A DNA stretch of 64,000 bases from the NCBI RefSeq assembly GCF_025698545.1, contig NC_068575.1:62443980-62507979 (forward strand), in the 5' to 3' direction. The stretch comes from Gossypium raimondii. Lineage: Eukaryota > Streptophyta > Magnoliopsida > Malvales > Malvaceae. Below are positions 49,572-62,500 of the stretch, piece after piece. Both the position numbers and the translations under genes were made by a program. A model generated the notes under the pieces. It worked only from the letters and a program-made list of their open reading frames with translations, did no database searches and had not been told where the DNA came from. Numbering within the stretch: position 1 is the stretch's first letter; the number at the start of each line of letters is the position of its first letter.

Positions 49572-50087
49572 AGAGTTAATTGAACAAAAGACTGCTAAAT
49601 TATGATCCTCATTCAAATTGGTCCTCAAACTCTAAACCATTCTAATTACATCCTAAAACCATCAATGTTATATCAATAAGACCCATTCGTTACTAAAATG
49701 GTTAACTTAACCGATACATGAGATGTTAGATCTTATGTAACATAATTTATGAAAAATTTAAAGAAAAACAAATATCATAAAAACATTGGTTTTAAAGGTT
49801 TTGAAACTTTTAGGTTAATGCACTCTCTTTTTTCGGTTTTACTTGTCTTTTAGTTTTAATATTAAAAGTTACGCGACAACATTTGATTTTTCTTTAAAAA
49901 AATCATTTTCAATTACTTCGCATAAGATCTTACATGTCATTTAATAGTTAAATTAATGGTTTCAACAATGGAAGGGCTTGATTGATTTAACATCAATAGT
50001 TTGAGGATGCAATTAGAAATTTTTGAAGCTTGGGGACCAAATTAGAATGAGGATCATACTTTAGGGATGTCTTATGTAATTAACTCT
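49572..50087. mobile_element. MITE with long terminal inverted repeats, TA-flanked
   Basis: Starts AGAGTTAATT and ends AATTAACTCT, flanked by TA on both sides (49570-49571, 50088-50089). The inverted arms run about 180 bp with many differences: atgatcctcattcaaattggtcctcaa against its reverse partner near 50010-50065, and tgagatgttagatcttatgtaa against 49920-49945. No open frame. A TA duplication suggests Tc1/mariner (Stowaway-like), but the arm length is unusual for that. Confidence 0.7.
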
Positions 50088-50857
50088 TATATAATCATGC
50101 ATATGAACTAAGTCTGAAAGTGCTCTTTTTGCGTATGGGAGCGTTATCTTCCACTGAGATCGTTGAAATGAGTATTGGGTATAAAGTGAGAGCGGTCATC
50201 GGTGGACTAGTTCGGAAGCTGGTGGATGGGGTTGTTTTCGCAGAATCAGGATTGAATAGGCAAACCGTTGAGCACTTTTGTTGGAACTACCTCTGCTTTT
50301 GTTTCGACTGTGGTGTGGTGTGCTTGGTTCCTAACTCATAAGTAGATTGCATAAAGAATAAGATAAAAGATCAAGGAGCAGAATCTGCTGCTAACCAATA
50401 GCATAAATCAAAGCTAAGCAACTTCTAAGGAAGGCAATTAATACAGATAATCGGAGATAAAGGGGCAAACATAGGATCCCAGCTTGGTCAAGAGCCATGA
50501 AACTGTTTGTATATGTAAGTACGTGAATATACTACCAATGTTGGGATTCATGAATATGGCATTGTGCCCTGAATCTGACTCTAATAAAATAATGTTATAA
50601 TCCACACTCCATATACTTGGTTAAACTCTAATACACAATGGATTCATCGTTTACTTTGAAAACAAGATATAAAGAATACCAATATTGCTTTGCAGCTGAC
50701 GGTATACGAAGAAAAACATAACTGAGGAAACAAACACTTCAAAACAAAATCAGACCAAACACAAACACAAGAAAGAAGGTTCTCAGTTCATACGATTTGA
50801 TAATCAAATTTAACATCAAAGTCCAAAGCCATGATAGAGAAAAACCAAACCAAAGGG
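50088..50857. other. Spacer and NEET 3' region
   Basis: An open frame at 50120-50341 (+) starting near gtgctctttttgcg has no recognisable family. 50340-50740 carries no clear feature; the NEET 3' untranslated region is probably at about 50740-50857. Confidence 0.35.
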
Positions 50858-51284
50858 TTACTGTTTCTTCAAGAGCAAAGGACCAACATTGTCCCCTGTA
50901 GCCTTGTTGTGTTTCACATGTCCTCCATCGCAAAGAGGGAAAGTACCTGACCTCCAACATCTGCAAAAAACCAACATAAATAAACCTTCGTAATATAGTG
51001 AAACTCAAGACACAACGAAAACAGAGAGAACCAACCAACCTGCAATAAGCTGTAAGGGGCTTAGAGAGTTCAGTGACTACAACTGAGTCGACCACCTTCT
51101 CTTCCGTTTTCCTTATCTCTGGGTTTATGGTTTGACCCTCAGCTCTGACTACCATAGCCGACGAGCGGCGAGGCTTTGGAAAAATAATGGTAGCGACACC
51201 AACAGTGGGGCTTCGCTTGAGGCTGCTCAACCCCAAAGCTGTTGTTGATACGCCGGAACCGAATGCGATCGTACTGGACGCCAT
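50858..51284 (-). CDS. NEET: NEET-type CDGSH iron-sulfur protein
   Basis: Two exons, 51040-51284 and 50858-50960, joined AG|A to give Arg in YCRCW; 115 residues. The start at 51284 ([11 protein letters not shown]) is preferred to upstream in-frame codons because it opens a plastid-type transit peptide rich in Ser/Thr and Arg. The mature part reads [54 protein letters not shown] and PLLLKKQ. It matches Arabidopsis NEET (At5g51720), a homodimeric 2Fe-2S protein of chloroplast and mitochondria in iron and ROS homeostasis. The three Cys and one His cluster ligands are present. The signature is CDGGH, with Gly where the name-giving Ser usually stands. Length agrees with the family. Confidence 0.93.
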
Positions 51285-52300
51285 TGAAAGGGCTTCGGAT
51301 TGTTGAGAGAAATTTGGTACTGCGTTTGTGTGTCTGGTTAATAGAGATAACACAAACACGGGGTTATCTTTTGGGATCGAAAAATAGGCGAGAACTTGTG
51401 GCAAACACGCTCTCCTTCAACGCCCGTGGATTCAACCAGCGACACGTTGCTTTGTTTTGTACGGATTAAAAATAGATGTTGGTGCTACGCTCTAGAGCTG
51501 TTTATGACCAAGGCCGGGCCGCAGCCCAATTTTAGAAATGTTTTCAAGCCTGGATACGAGTTCGACTCAGGTCATTCAAATATTTTATTTTACTATATTT
51601 AAAAGATAATAAAACATAAAATTTTCATTTATATATTTTTATAATTAAATTCAAATGAATTATTTATCTAATTTAAATTCAGGTCAGTTCGAAATCATCT
51701 AAGAACAAAAAAAAAGTTTCATTCCCAAACACGATTCAAGTTGGGCCAAAAGGCCTAGACCATGCTTCAATATTTAATTTGATACTTTAGTTTATTTTAT
51801 CTCAATTTGGTACTTAAGTGTAGTTCCAATGTTTATTTTGGTATCTAAGGTTTTTTGGTTATAGTTAAGTACCTAAGTTTAACTTTAATGTTCAATTTGA
51901 TAAACAAGCTTCTTTGTATCGTAATTGAGTACCTATATTTTTATTACTAAAGCACTTGTGTCAAAATTCATTGATCCATATAATGTCGTTTGGTCCGAGT
52001 ATCAAATTGAACAGTAAAACCAAACTCAGGTACTGAATTATGACAAAAGAAAAAAAAAAGCTCTCAGTGAAGCATAATCAAGTATCAAATAGTATTTAAA
52101 ACTTAAAGCATAATAAATTAATTTACATATTGTTCTTACATAAAAACGAAAATATCCAACAAAAAATGCAAACCTACGTAAGCAAGTAGCTTTGATTCTA
52201 CAACCACATTAAAAATATTCAACAAAATAATATAAGGTTTTCATCTCTTAATTTTGAAGAAAACTTGCAGCCAAATCGTCCTATGTTTCTTATTTCATGG
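51285..52300. other. NEET upstream region and AT-rich repeat
   Basis: The NEET promoter lies just upstream of 51284. 51770-52070 is a copy of the tacttaagt.tagtt dispersed repeat also found at 30830-31080. No gene seen. Confidence 0.45.
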
Positions 52301-53000
52301 CTACCTTCTTTGTTGCATTAAATGATCAGAAGCAGCAACAAGGGATTCCTCGTTGAACTCCTCCATCGACATCACCTGCTCGTAAAGCTGTGTGGCGTTA
52401 ACTTCATCATCACTAATAAATTTTCCCATGGCATCTGCGATCTTTACGAGTGCATTCATTACATTGTTGATGCGTTCATTTTCGACACTTGCTCGAACAG
52501 TTTTCCTTCTAGGACGAGACCTTGATTGTGCAGTTCCAGCTGATGAAGATGCTTTTCCCGAGTTAATATCAGCCTCGGAATCTTCAGAATCAAGCAAAAC
52601 TTCCGGTTGATATTTCTTCGTCAAAAACCAAAGCCATCTCGAGTTTCCTGTTCAAAACCCATTCGTACTTGGGATGTTTCTGTTTCAAATCATAAATACG
52701 AGGAGAATAATTAAACTATTGCAATAAAAACGACTACTGAACGAATAAAGTTAAGATATTACCCTCATTGCTTCCTCGTAAGTTTTTTTTTTTTTTATCA
52801 CAAGTTATCATCTTATAATTGTCGTTCCATCCAAATTCATTATCCTTTCGAATTTTGCATATAATTGTTGGAACTGGTCCGTGGGAAGGTGTTCCATATT
52901 CAAACGTTTGGTGGGGTTATTCCCACATGTCTACATTTTGTTGCCGACCACCTTCACACCTTTGTATGTGTAATAGTGAGATGTGTAGTTGAGGATTTTG
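52301..53000 (-). pseudogene. Decayed Myb/SANT-like domain gene fragment
   Basis: The minus-strand frame 52624-52301 reads KYQPEVLLDSEDSEADI, a basic RSRPRRKTVRASVENERI, and VKIADAMGKFISDDEVNATQ, ending at a stop. Upstream pieces at about 52850-52780 (FGWND.YKMITCD) and 52680-52625 (HPKYEWVLNRKLEMALVF) resemble the end of Myb/SANT-like domains. These occur in plant proteins related to Harbinger-associated Myb factors and L10-interacting MYB proteins. The pieces lie in different frames and a typical N-terminal domain is not complete. Probably a transposon-derived or domesticated copy that has decayed. Function unknown. Confidence 0.45.
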
Positions 53001-54179
53001 ATAGGGAATCACCATTATAAATATCGACTAGCATAAAATTCATAAAGCACCGAAAAAAGTAAAAAAAAACAAACAACAAATGCATTCTAGTGGGGTTTTC
53101 GAATGCTTAGAAAACTTTGACGGTTTTCAATTTTTCGTACTACTAAATTCGACGTCCTTGTCAGCGGTTTGACGTGCTCGACATACATGTCACAACAATT
53201 CAATCTTGGTATTTGATTTAGGCAATGATTAGAATCTATATTTATTTTTTTTCGCTGCATTGTATTATAAATCGTTATTTATGCTAACAATAATATCACA
53301 TCTACTTTTTAGCCTATTAAGAGGACTGTCCACGTGCTCAAAGTATAAGACGACTTGTTTCGTTTTTGAGCCTCCTCGACAAGTATCCTTTGATAGTGTC
53401 CACTTAAATTGCTTCCTTGGATTTACCCATTTCTAGTAACTATATTAAGAAGCAAATATAAACAAGTAAAAGAAATTATGTATACCAATAATCAACTGAA
53501 AACATATGTAACTCACATAGAAGCTATGCATTTTGTGGAAGTGATAGTAACGTAATTTCATCCCAACAAAATAATATAAAGTGATTACGTTTTTCCCATT
53601 ACGACTACAAAATCTGTTTTGAATTTTAAGTGATACAAACGAACGAAGATGTTCCATCTAATGCCGGTACACAATCATTACAAAGATAAGCCTTACATTA
53701 AGCAATCTAATGGGGAGTATCAAAACAATTCTAAAATACAAGTGAAATGTCTCAATTGATTTGAAAAAATTGCAACCTTATATTATGGCTAAGTAAGTAC
53801 TTGCTCTCTACCTTCACCAACCTAGTTTATCAGTATAAAATGCTCTTATGAAAACTCTATCTTTCACATGCGTAAATTTTATACTAAATTAGCTCAACAG
53901 ATAAGCCTCCATTTATTCGCATTCAATTTTCATTCTCCATCTAATTATCCGCTCGGTTTAATTAAAATATTATTACAAGATCTAAAAAAAAAAGTGAATA
54001 TATATTATATAAAAATTGGTTCAATTACTAACTCGATCGATTTATGGATTGATCAAATTTTTTCTAGATTAATATATCGACCGGTTCTCAATCCAATAGA
54101 CCAATCTAATCTTGTTTCAACCAACCTTGGTCTTTTTAATATATTATTATTATTTTTAATTTTTAATTAATATTAAAAA
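53001..54179. other. AT-rich spacer
   Basis: No gene recognised. A poly-T run at about 52780-52793 precedes it. Short open frames do not look like proteins. Confidence 0.4.
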
Positions 54180-54620
54180 TTTTCGTTTTGAGTTAGAGGT
54201 GTAGATAAGACATTAGTACTTATAAACTATTTGAGTTTGACTCGAAAAAAATTCGAGCTCAATTCGGTAATTATCGAGTCAGCTCGAGCTATTAATCAAG
54301 TTGAATTCGAGCTTAATAATAATTGACTTAAACGGCTTGTAAGCCTTATCAAGCATTTCATTTTTTTTATTATCAAACCATGTTATTACCCTGAATATAT
54401 ATTATTAATCGTAAGCTTAATTATCAAGTCTAATTTAAGCATGAGTACAGAAATTGGTAAAAACGTTTAATCGGGCTTGAGCTCAAGTAGCTCAATTACA
54501 TCTCAAGCCGAACTCGAGCTTAAATACAAAATGTTTGGTTGAGCTTAAGCCAAATATCAAACTTCAAATTCTAAGTCAAGCTTGAGTTTGGTAGTATTTG
54601 GACTCGACTCGTCCCAATAC
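54180..54620. repeat. Dispersed repeat rich in cgagctc/gagctcgag words
   Basis: Degenerate alternation of gagctcgagc, aattcgagctta and caagcttgag over about 400 bp, with local palindromes. A style of repeat common in plant genomes. No ends or target duplication identified. Confidence 0.45.
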
Positions 54621-57600
54621 ACCCATTTAGAATTTAGTAAGTCTAATTATTAACACTATTAAAATTATACGTCTAATTTATTTATTTTTGAATTTAAAAA
54701 TATAAATTTATCTGTTAAACTATAAAATTATTTTTATTCTTACATAATTATCAAATAAATATTTTAATATTCCAAGATGTGAGAATAAATAAAATTCGTT
54801 AGAGAAATAAAACACAGAACTTTTATTATAAAATAATAATAACAACAAAAAGTAAAAGAAACTAGTAACTTTAAAAGCCACTAAACACATGTTCTCTTTC
54901 GTTAAAATCAATATTTTATTTATGAACTATTTCTTTCGTTTAAAATAATATTTAAATTTTAAACTTAATCTCTAAAACTCAACATTACTTTTTAAATTTA
55001 AATTTCAGTAACATGTAATGATATGAGATTTTAATATTATATTTTAAAATTTTTATATAAAATTAAAAATATATTAATTTTCAAACCATGACAAAACACA
55101 ATTTTAAAGTATTACGTCATAATATTTTAACAGAGTTTAAATTTAAAAGAATTATTAAATTTCGAGATTAATATAAACAAAAATTAAAATAAAATTAAGA
55201 AAAAGATTAAAATATGCTTACCATCTTCATAAATTTAAAATTTAATCCTTATATTTTTAATTTTAAAATTTTAGTTTATCTCCTTTTATATTTTAAAATT
55301 AACAAAATTAAAATTATTTTATTAATTTTTTAGCATAACATTTTAAAATTAAGAAATACTCATAGCAATATAATGGAAATATAATATTATAATAAATAAA
55401 AAATTAAATTTGATATATTCACATAAGAAAACCATCAACTTATTTTATCTTTTTAATTTATTAGCCGCAGTCTCAGGGTGGGCTCAGCAGTCCACCCATA
55501 CTACCCCTACTTAGCTAAGTAGTAGCTCGGCTCAGCTCAGCTCAGCTATCTGTCAGCTTTTATTAATACATTTACTAGGTGGCCTATGATTTGGCCACGT
55601 GGCTTTCAGTTTGTTGATGATGTGATGGATGGTGGTCTTAGTGCCTCGGTTACCTCAACGTCTCCACCTCCCTCAAAGATAATATATATGTACCTAAAAA
55701 CGGTCATTAAGATTTTATCTTTTTTCTTGAATTGTTTCGCAATGCAAGAGATAGGAACAATAATTTTAAAAAATTGTAATTATTTATATCTTTATTTTAA
55801 AATAATTATTCAATCATTGTAACAATTCAATTCAATAAAATTTGTCAAAAACGAAAGTCTGAATTACCATTATACGCAATTGATTTTTTATAAAATTAAT
55901 ATATATTTTTAATTTATAGAAATTAAATTTTCGAGATTTATGATTGTACTTTTTAATACTTTTCTTTAATGACAAATACTAAGGCCTCAAGTGAAAACTT
56001 TTCAATTCAACCCTTTTATAAATAATACAATTATAAGGTAATATATGATGAAATAATATTTTAATCTCTTAAAAATCACGAAATCATGAGTTAATACATA
56101 ATATATTTATATTTTAACTTTTAAAAACTTCAGTCCTCTAAAAATTTATAAATTATTTATTTCCTAATTTTGTGTTCTTATTCTTTGAAAGCAGGGGACA
56201 ATCTTTTATGCAGAGGGAGCTTTGGAAACAGACAAAACAGGATCAGACGGCTGGGGATATATCTTAGATTTTGAACCATAAGTCAGAAAGTGGGACCCAA
56301 TCCCAATAAAGATTAAAAAAATTAATTAATATAACTAATATTTAATGGAGCATATATATATTTTTTATTTTTTAAATTAAGAATTTAATTTCGGGTTGAG
56401 TCTACTTATAAATGAAATGTTTTATGTTGGTCTAAATTTGATTTAATTTGGAATATTTAAAATTTTGTTAAAACATGTAATTGGATTTGTTTGTTTTAAG
56501 TTTTCTCATATTAATTTTTAAATATATTTTAACTTAATATTTAATATTTTAGATTGTTTTTATTTATCAAAATTTTTAATTTTGACAATTTAAATATTTG
56601 TTTAATATTTACATAGTTTTGTATTATTATATATTTATTTTTATGTGATATAAATTACAAAATATATAAAATAGATTACACAACTATAATATGGGTCAAG
56701 ATTGATTTGAGTTTCACATTTTATCTCAATCCATCCATATTTTAAACAGACCTTCAACTTAAGTAAATATGCAAGCCATAAATCGTTAAAATTCAAATTC
56801 AATTATCAACCTTGTTAAAATTCTTCAATTGAATTAATATTTATTGCTACATCATTTTAATGGTTATATGAATGTCGGATGTTTTTTTTAATTTTAAAAT
56901 ATTACTCTAACATATATAAAAACATCAAAATCGTAAACCCTGGATGAACTCTTTAGGAAACAACATTTTATTTCACCACACGTAAATTTTATTAAATAAA
57001 TAAATTGAACACTTTAAAAATAGTGATATAATGTAGAAAATTTTAAAAAGCAATTTGTTCACCATCTATTTACTCAACTAAATAAGGGAATAAGAAATGA
57101 ATGGAGTCAATGTTAGGAGGGCGATAATGATAAAATATAGTGAGGACCATAATCGAATTAATGTGAACCAACAACTTCGTTGTATTATTCATCATACATA
57201 AAGTAAAATTCAGTAATTTTTGAACCCTAAATTCAATCATTGTAAAATTATTGAACTCTATTCATTTTGAAAATATAGAAGAAGGTAAAAGTCCCCCCCC
57301 CCCCTTCTTGGACCGACCTAACTTTCTTTCTTTCTTTTTTTTAGCTCATTTGTGTAGGGATCTTAAATGCACTTTCCAACATTTTATCTCTGTGTTTAGT
57401 TTCAGAATTTATTTCTTGTAAGTTGTAACATAAGACAGATTCCACATACATATTTACCCTCTAATTCATATTTTCTTGTTTTGTTTTCAGGCCAATTCGG
57501 CGTTGCATTCATGCTTCATAACGTTCCAATATTCAAATCGCATTTTATTTATATAAAATGTTCCAATATTCAAAATCAAAATTTTATATATATATAAACA

Positions 57601-59100
57601 CAAATTTAATGTTCATGTTTGAATTGCACACTGAACCAATGTTCATATAGAAATGTGATATTTATCTTTATTTTTAAATTTTAATTATTGTTTGATAAAA
57701 TAAATATTAATGGTTTGATTTTTATATCAATTTATATAAAATTGTTAGGTAAATTAGTTAAAATTAAGTACCAAATATATGTTGTTTAATGAAAACAACT
57801 ATTGATATTTGAAAGTTTATTTTGTTATATGTAAGGAGTTCTATCACTATCAAATTACCTTCGCTTTGAACTATCTTTACCATTCTAGCTCCATCTAGTT
57901 TTTGGAGAGATACTATTTTACTTAGATTTAGAGAACACGTAAGTCAATTAGCCATAATAAGTAGGTTATACTGATATGATAATACTCGATTGTCATTGAG
58001 ACACCTTGCGACCTAGATAATGGCGTATTATGCACCTAACATTAATGATCTTAGAAGGGACAAGTTAACCCACGTAGAGACAACCATGTGTCCCACATGA
58101 TCAACTTATATATACTCTCTCACCTCAAAAAATAGCATGCCCACTCATTTCTTACTCCATACTCTCACTTAACTCATTACTTTCACGATCCTTTTTATTT
58201 CCTCTCGTCTCCTCATGGTCTAGTTATCCGTTGTTATTATCACTAATAAGATTAAAGCTATAAATTTTTTTGAGAGGTTGGAATTACATTATATGTTTTT
58301 ATAATAATTAAAATGTAATTTAACTGTTGTATTAATTAATATATTTACAATTTTTCAGAGAACTAAATAAAAATTATCATTTTGGAGGCTATGTACTAAC
58401 TTACAATTTAATACATTTTAAAAGTAAAAACTATATCCTAATCCTCGACCATTAATATAATACGCTTGTTGACCCTTTACCAATATCAATATATCTTTTT
58501 TATTAGTAATTTAAATATCTCAATTTTTATATAACATGATAAAAATATTATAATTAAAATAATAACATGGACTCATACACGCTCAAGCTGAGTTTGAGGT
58601 GTTGTATTTTGTGACTTCACTCATATTCAATATAATTAAAAAAGCATTATGTGTTAGTATTAAATTAAATAGCCACAATGTGATCAAAAGAAAAAGATGG
58701 TTAAAATTATATCATAAGTTTTATATTTTTTATAAATTTGAAATTTAATTTATTATTTTTTATTTTTGAATTTCAAATTTTAGGTCCAACTATTAAAATT
58801 ATTTTGTTAAATTCAAGTTAATTATAATGTCATTAATATTTTTATTTGAAAATGTCGGAACAAGTTTAAATAAAAATTAACAATATTAGTAACTGAACTT
58901 AAATTTTGAAATCCGAAAAGTAAGAGGATTAAATGCATGAAAATATAAGTACCGAGATGTATTTACAAATTTTTAAAAAGTACAGGGATCAATGTTATAT
59001 TTTAACCAAAAGAAATTGGTTTAATTGCCACGTACCCACGGTTAGAAGACATTATCCAAACGTCGAAAATCCAAAAAAATAATAAAAAAAACTCGGAATA
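54621..59100. other. AT-rich intergenic DNA upstream of the ERL gene
   Basis: No gene. Notable pieces: GCTCA tandem copies at about 55532-55550, a palindromic G-box core CCACGTGG at 55595-55602, a 12-C run at 57293-57304, a direct repeat of gttccaatattcaaa near 57522 and 57560, and at about 57840-58260 a possible LTR end with a tatatatactctct TATA-like word. Confidence 0.4.
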
Positions 59101-59563
59101 AAATCCCATTCCGTTAAATCAAACTTGGTCTGAGAGACTCAGTAGTAAATTTTTATTATCAGAAGTGAAGTCGCCAAACGTCCCTTCACCGCCGTTTACA
59201 ACGTCTTTTATAGTTTCTTGTGTCTGTCACAGTCTGTTTTGAGATAGACAGACACAGACAGATACAGCTTGAGATAGATAAAGAGAGAGAGAAACACAAA
59301 GTGTGTTTTGTGTATTGTACTCTGTTTTTGTTTTCTCTCTCTTAATAACATCTCTGTTTCCTTGCAGTTCACGGCTTCACGCTAAAAGCCTGTTCTTTCT
59401 TCCTTCCCTCTGTCTGCGTAATAAACCCAACCCTTTTTTTTTTAAAGCTTTTTTCTTTGGTTTGTCAAAACAAAGTACCAACCTTTCGTTTTCTTTGTCT
59501 CTTGGCTCATCGTCGTCGTTATTGGATTTTGTTTTACCGCGTTGTCGGGTGAGGTTTTGAGAA

Positions 59564-62500
59564 ATGGAGGAAGGGGTGTTGCTGAAGAAGATAATGAGAA
59601 GGCAGGAGCTTTTAGTAATGGTGATAGCGTTTCTTCTTCTTTTTCTTCTTTGTTCTCATGCTTCTTCACTCAATGACGAAGGTACTCTTTTTTATTTTTC
59701 CTTTTCTGGGTGGTTTAGTTAGTGAATGTAGCTATTGAGCTTGTTACAATGTGTTTTTGAGCTGAAATCATTTGGGGTAATTGTTTTCCTTGTAGGAAAA
59801 CATTTTTCACTGTTATAGCTTGTGTGTTTAAGCTCAAGAGCACGTAAGAAGTGCTGTAAATTAATATTCCTTGCATTTTGGAAGCATTAAGCTCGGAATT
59901 CGATTTCCTTCTTTCTTGGTCCGAGTGTTTTCTCAACTTTCATGGTCATTAACATTACCTGTTATGGGGACAGAGGAGATAGTCTGTTTTTAGCCACTAA
60001 GTCGTTTTACATTGGAGAAGTGTATTGACTTCTTTACATTTCCAGCTCTTGTTACTGTTGTGCACCAGTACTTGATATATAGAGTATAAATGGTGGGTGT
60101 AGGGAAGGCGTTGATGTCGATAAAGGCATCCTTTAGCAATGTGGCAAATGTACTGCTCGACTGGGATGATGTTAACAATTTTGACTTTTGTTCTTGGCGT
60201 GGTGTTTTCTGTGACAATTCTAGCCTTGCTGTGGTTTCCCTGTGAGTTTTTTCTTTATTTGTTATACTATTTCTGGGTTACCATGCTATGTGTTTGAACT
60301 GATGTTGATATTGGTGCTTTTTTTATGTTTGGTTTAAGGAATTTGTCAAATTTGATTCTTGGCGGGGAGATTTCACCGGCCATTGGTGATTTAAGGAGCT
60401 TGCAGTCCTTGTATGTCTTTTTTAAGTTTTTTTTTTCAATTCTAGGTGTTCATTAGCTTGTTGATAACCCTGTGTTTTTCTATCATGGCAGAGACTTGAT
60501 GGGGAACAAATTGACTGGACAAGTTCCAGATGAGATTGGAAACTGTGGTTCGCTTGTTTATCTGTATGTCTTGGTTTGTTCGGTTGTGTGTTTATGGTGT
60601 TTGTTTGGTTATGTCTGATTTTTATCATATAATGCAGGGACTTATCTGACAATCTTTTGTATGGTGACATACCTTTCTCCATATCCAGGCTCAAGCGGCT
60701 AGAATTTTTGTATGTATACATTGCTGCTTGCTTGTCGGTCTTTTTTTTTTCCGGATAATGCTTTAGGTTGTTTGTAGCAATGTAATTGTGATCCTTCCGT
60801 TTAGGAATTTGAAGAACAATCAGCTAACAGGTCCTATTCCTTCGACCTTAACCCAGATTCCGAACCTGAAAACTCTGTGAGTTAATTACGTTCTATCACA
60901 TTGTTCGATAATCTCGGAAGCTTTGTTAAGATGAAAGCTTGCTATAAGTTTTTTTATGTGAGTTTGAACTTTCAGTGATCTAGCAAGAAACCAGCTTAAG
61001 GGAGAGATACCGAGGCTAATCTACTGGAATGAAGTCTTGCAGTATCTGTAAGTTTTAGTTCCGTGATTATTGAGATATTTTTTTGTTGGATGCCTTACAT
61101 AACTGCAAAGTCTAAATCCGAGGTTCTTTTGAACTATTGCTTGTATTCATGTGGTATTGGTTGCTTTATACAGTGGCTTGCGCGGCAATATGTTGATTGG
61201 AACTCTTTCACCTGATATATGTCAATTGACTGGCCTATGGTATTTGTAAGTACCGAACATCCATGGTCTATTTATTATTCTTTTTTTTTGTTTTTCTTGT
61301 AACTTGCAAAAGTCTAATTGCTTTCAGCGATGTTCGGGGAAACAATTTAAGCGGTAGCATCCCGGACAGCATTGGTAATTGTACAAGCTTTGAAATCTTG
61401 TAAGTTGAATGGGTACCTCTATCTTTTTGTGCTGGTTTATTATGATTTACTGGCATTATTGGTTTATTATTAAGTTACTTTAATTTTTAAACCTACATTA
61501 TTGGCAACTTTAGGGACATTTCCTATAATCGGATTACCGGGGAGATACCGTACAATATTGGTTTCCTTCAAGTTGCAACTTTGTAAGTTTATTCGAGGCA
61601 TATTTATTATCTTGTTCAGGGTCTTGCAAATTATGTATAGTTTATCCACACAAGTCTAATATTCTCATGATAGGTCACTTCAAGGAAATAAGCTTACTGG
61701 GAACATCCCGGAGGTCATTGGTTTAATGCAGGCCCTTGCTGTACTGTAAGTATTTTGTTTTTCCAAAATCTGAGTAGAATCTTGTTGACCAAAAATTTCC
61801 GATTTAGACATGCTATACCAAGTAGCTTATGTATGTTCTGATCTTTTCTTTTGTTCCAGGGACTTGAGTGAGAATGAACTAGTCGGGCATATTCCACCAA
61901 TACTCGGAAATTTATCGTTCACTGGAAAATTGTGCGTTTCTATAGCCTAATGAACTTATTGTTTTTCTGCTTTCTGTACACTGAATTGTTGGTATCCCGA
62001 GGCAGGTACCTTCATGGAAACAAGCTGACCGGTCCAATTCCACCAGAGCTGGGCAATATGTCAAAACTTAGTTACTTGTGAGTTGCCGTACCTTGTAAAT
62101 TTCAGCAGTTGTTTAAGTGGTAGCATTCACTTATCCAAGATGTTTATTGGACTTTCACAATGTTAATCGTTATGCAGACAATTAAATGACAACCAACTCG
62201 TTGGTTCTATCCCTGCCGAGCTCGGGAAGCTGGAGCAGTTGTTTGAATTGTAGGTTTTTATCACTTTACCTCATTTATTTATTTCTTGCTATTATCCATC
62301 TAATTTACCACTGCTTTCTCAGGAATCTTGCCAACAATCATTTAGAAGGACCCATTCCGCATAACATCAGCTCCTGCACTGCTCTGAATAAGTTGTAAGT
62401 TACCATTTGAATGTTCAAAGTCTTTATGTGCATTTCATTAAAATGTTAAAAACTGATTCAGCTGAACAAATTTTCATGCAGCAATGTGCATGGTAATCGC

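Noticed and set aside
56190-56300. Possible microRNA hairpin around gagggagctttgg
   Set aside because: Loosely recalls miR159/319 words but no complementary arm is nearby.
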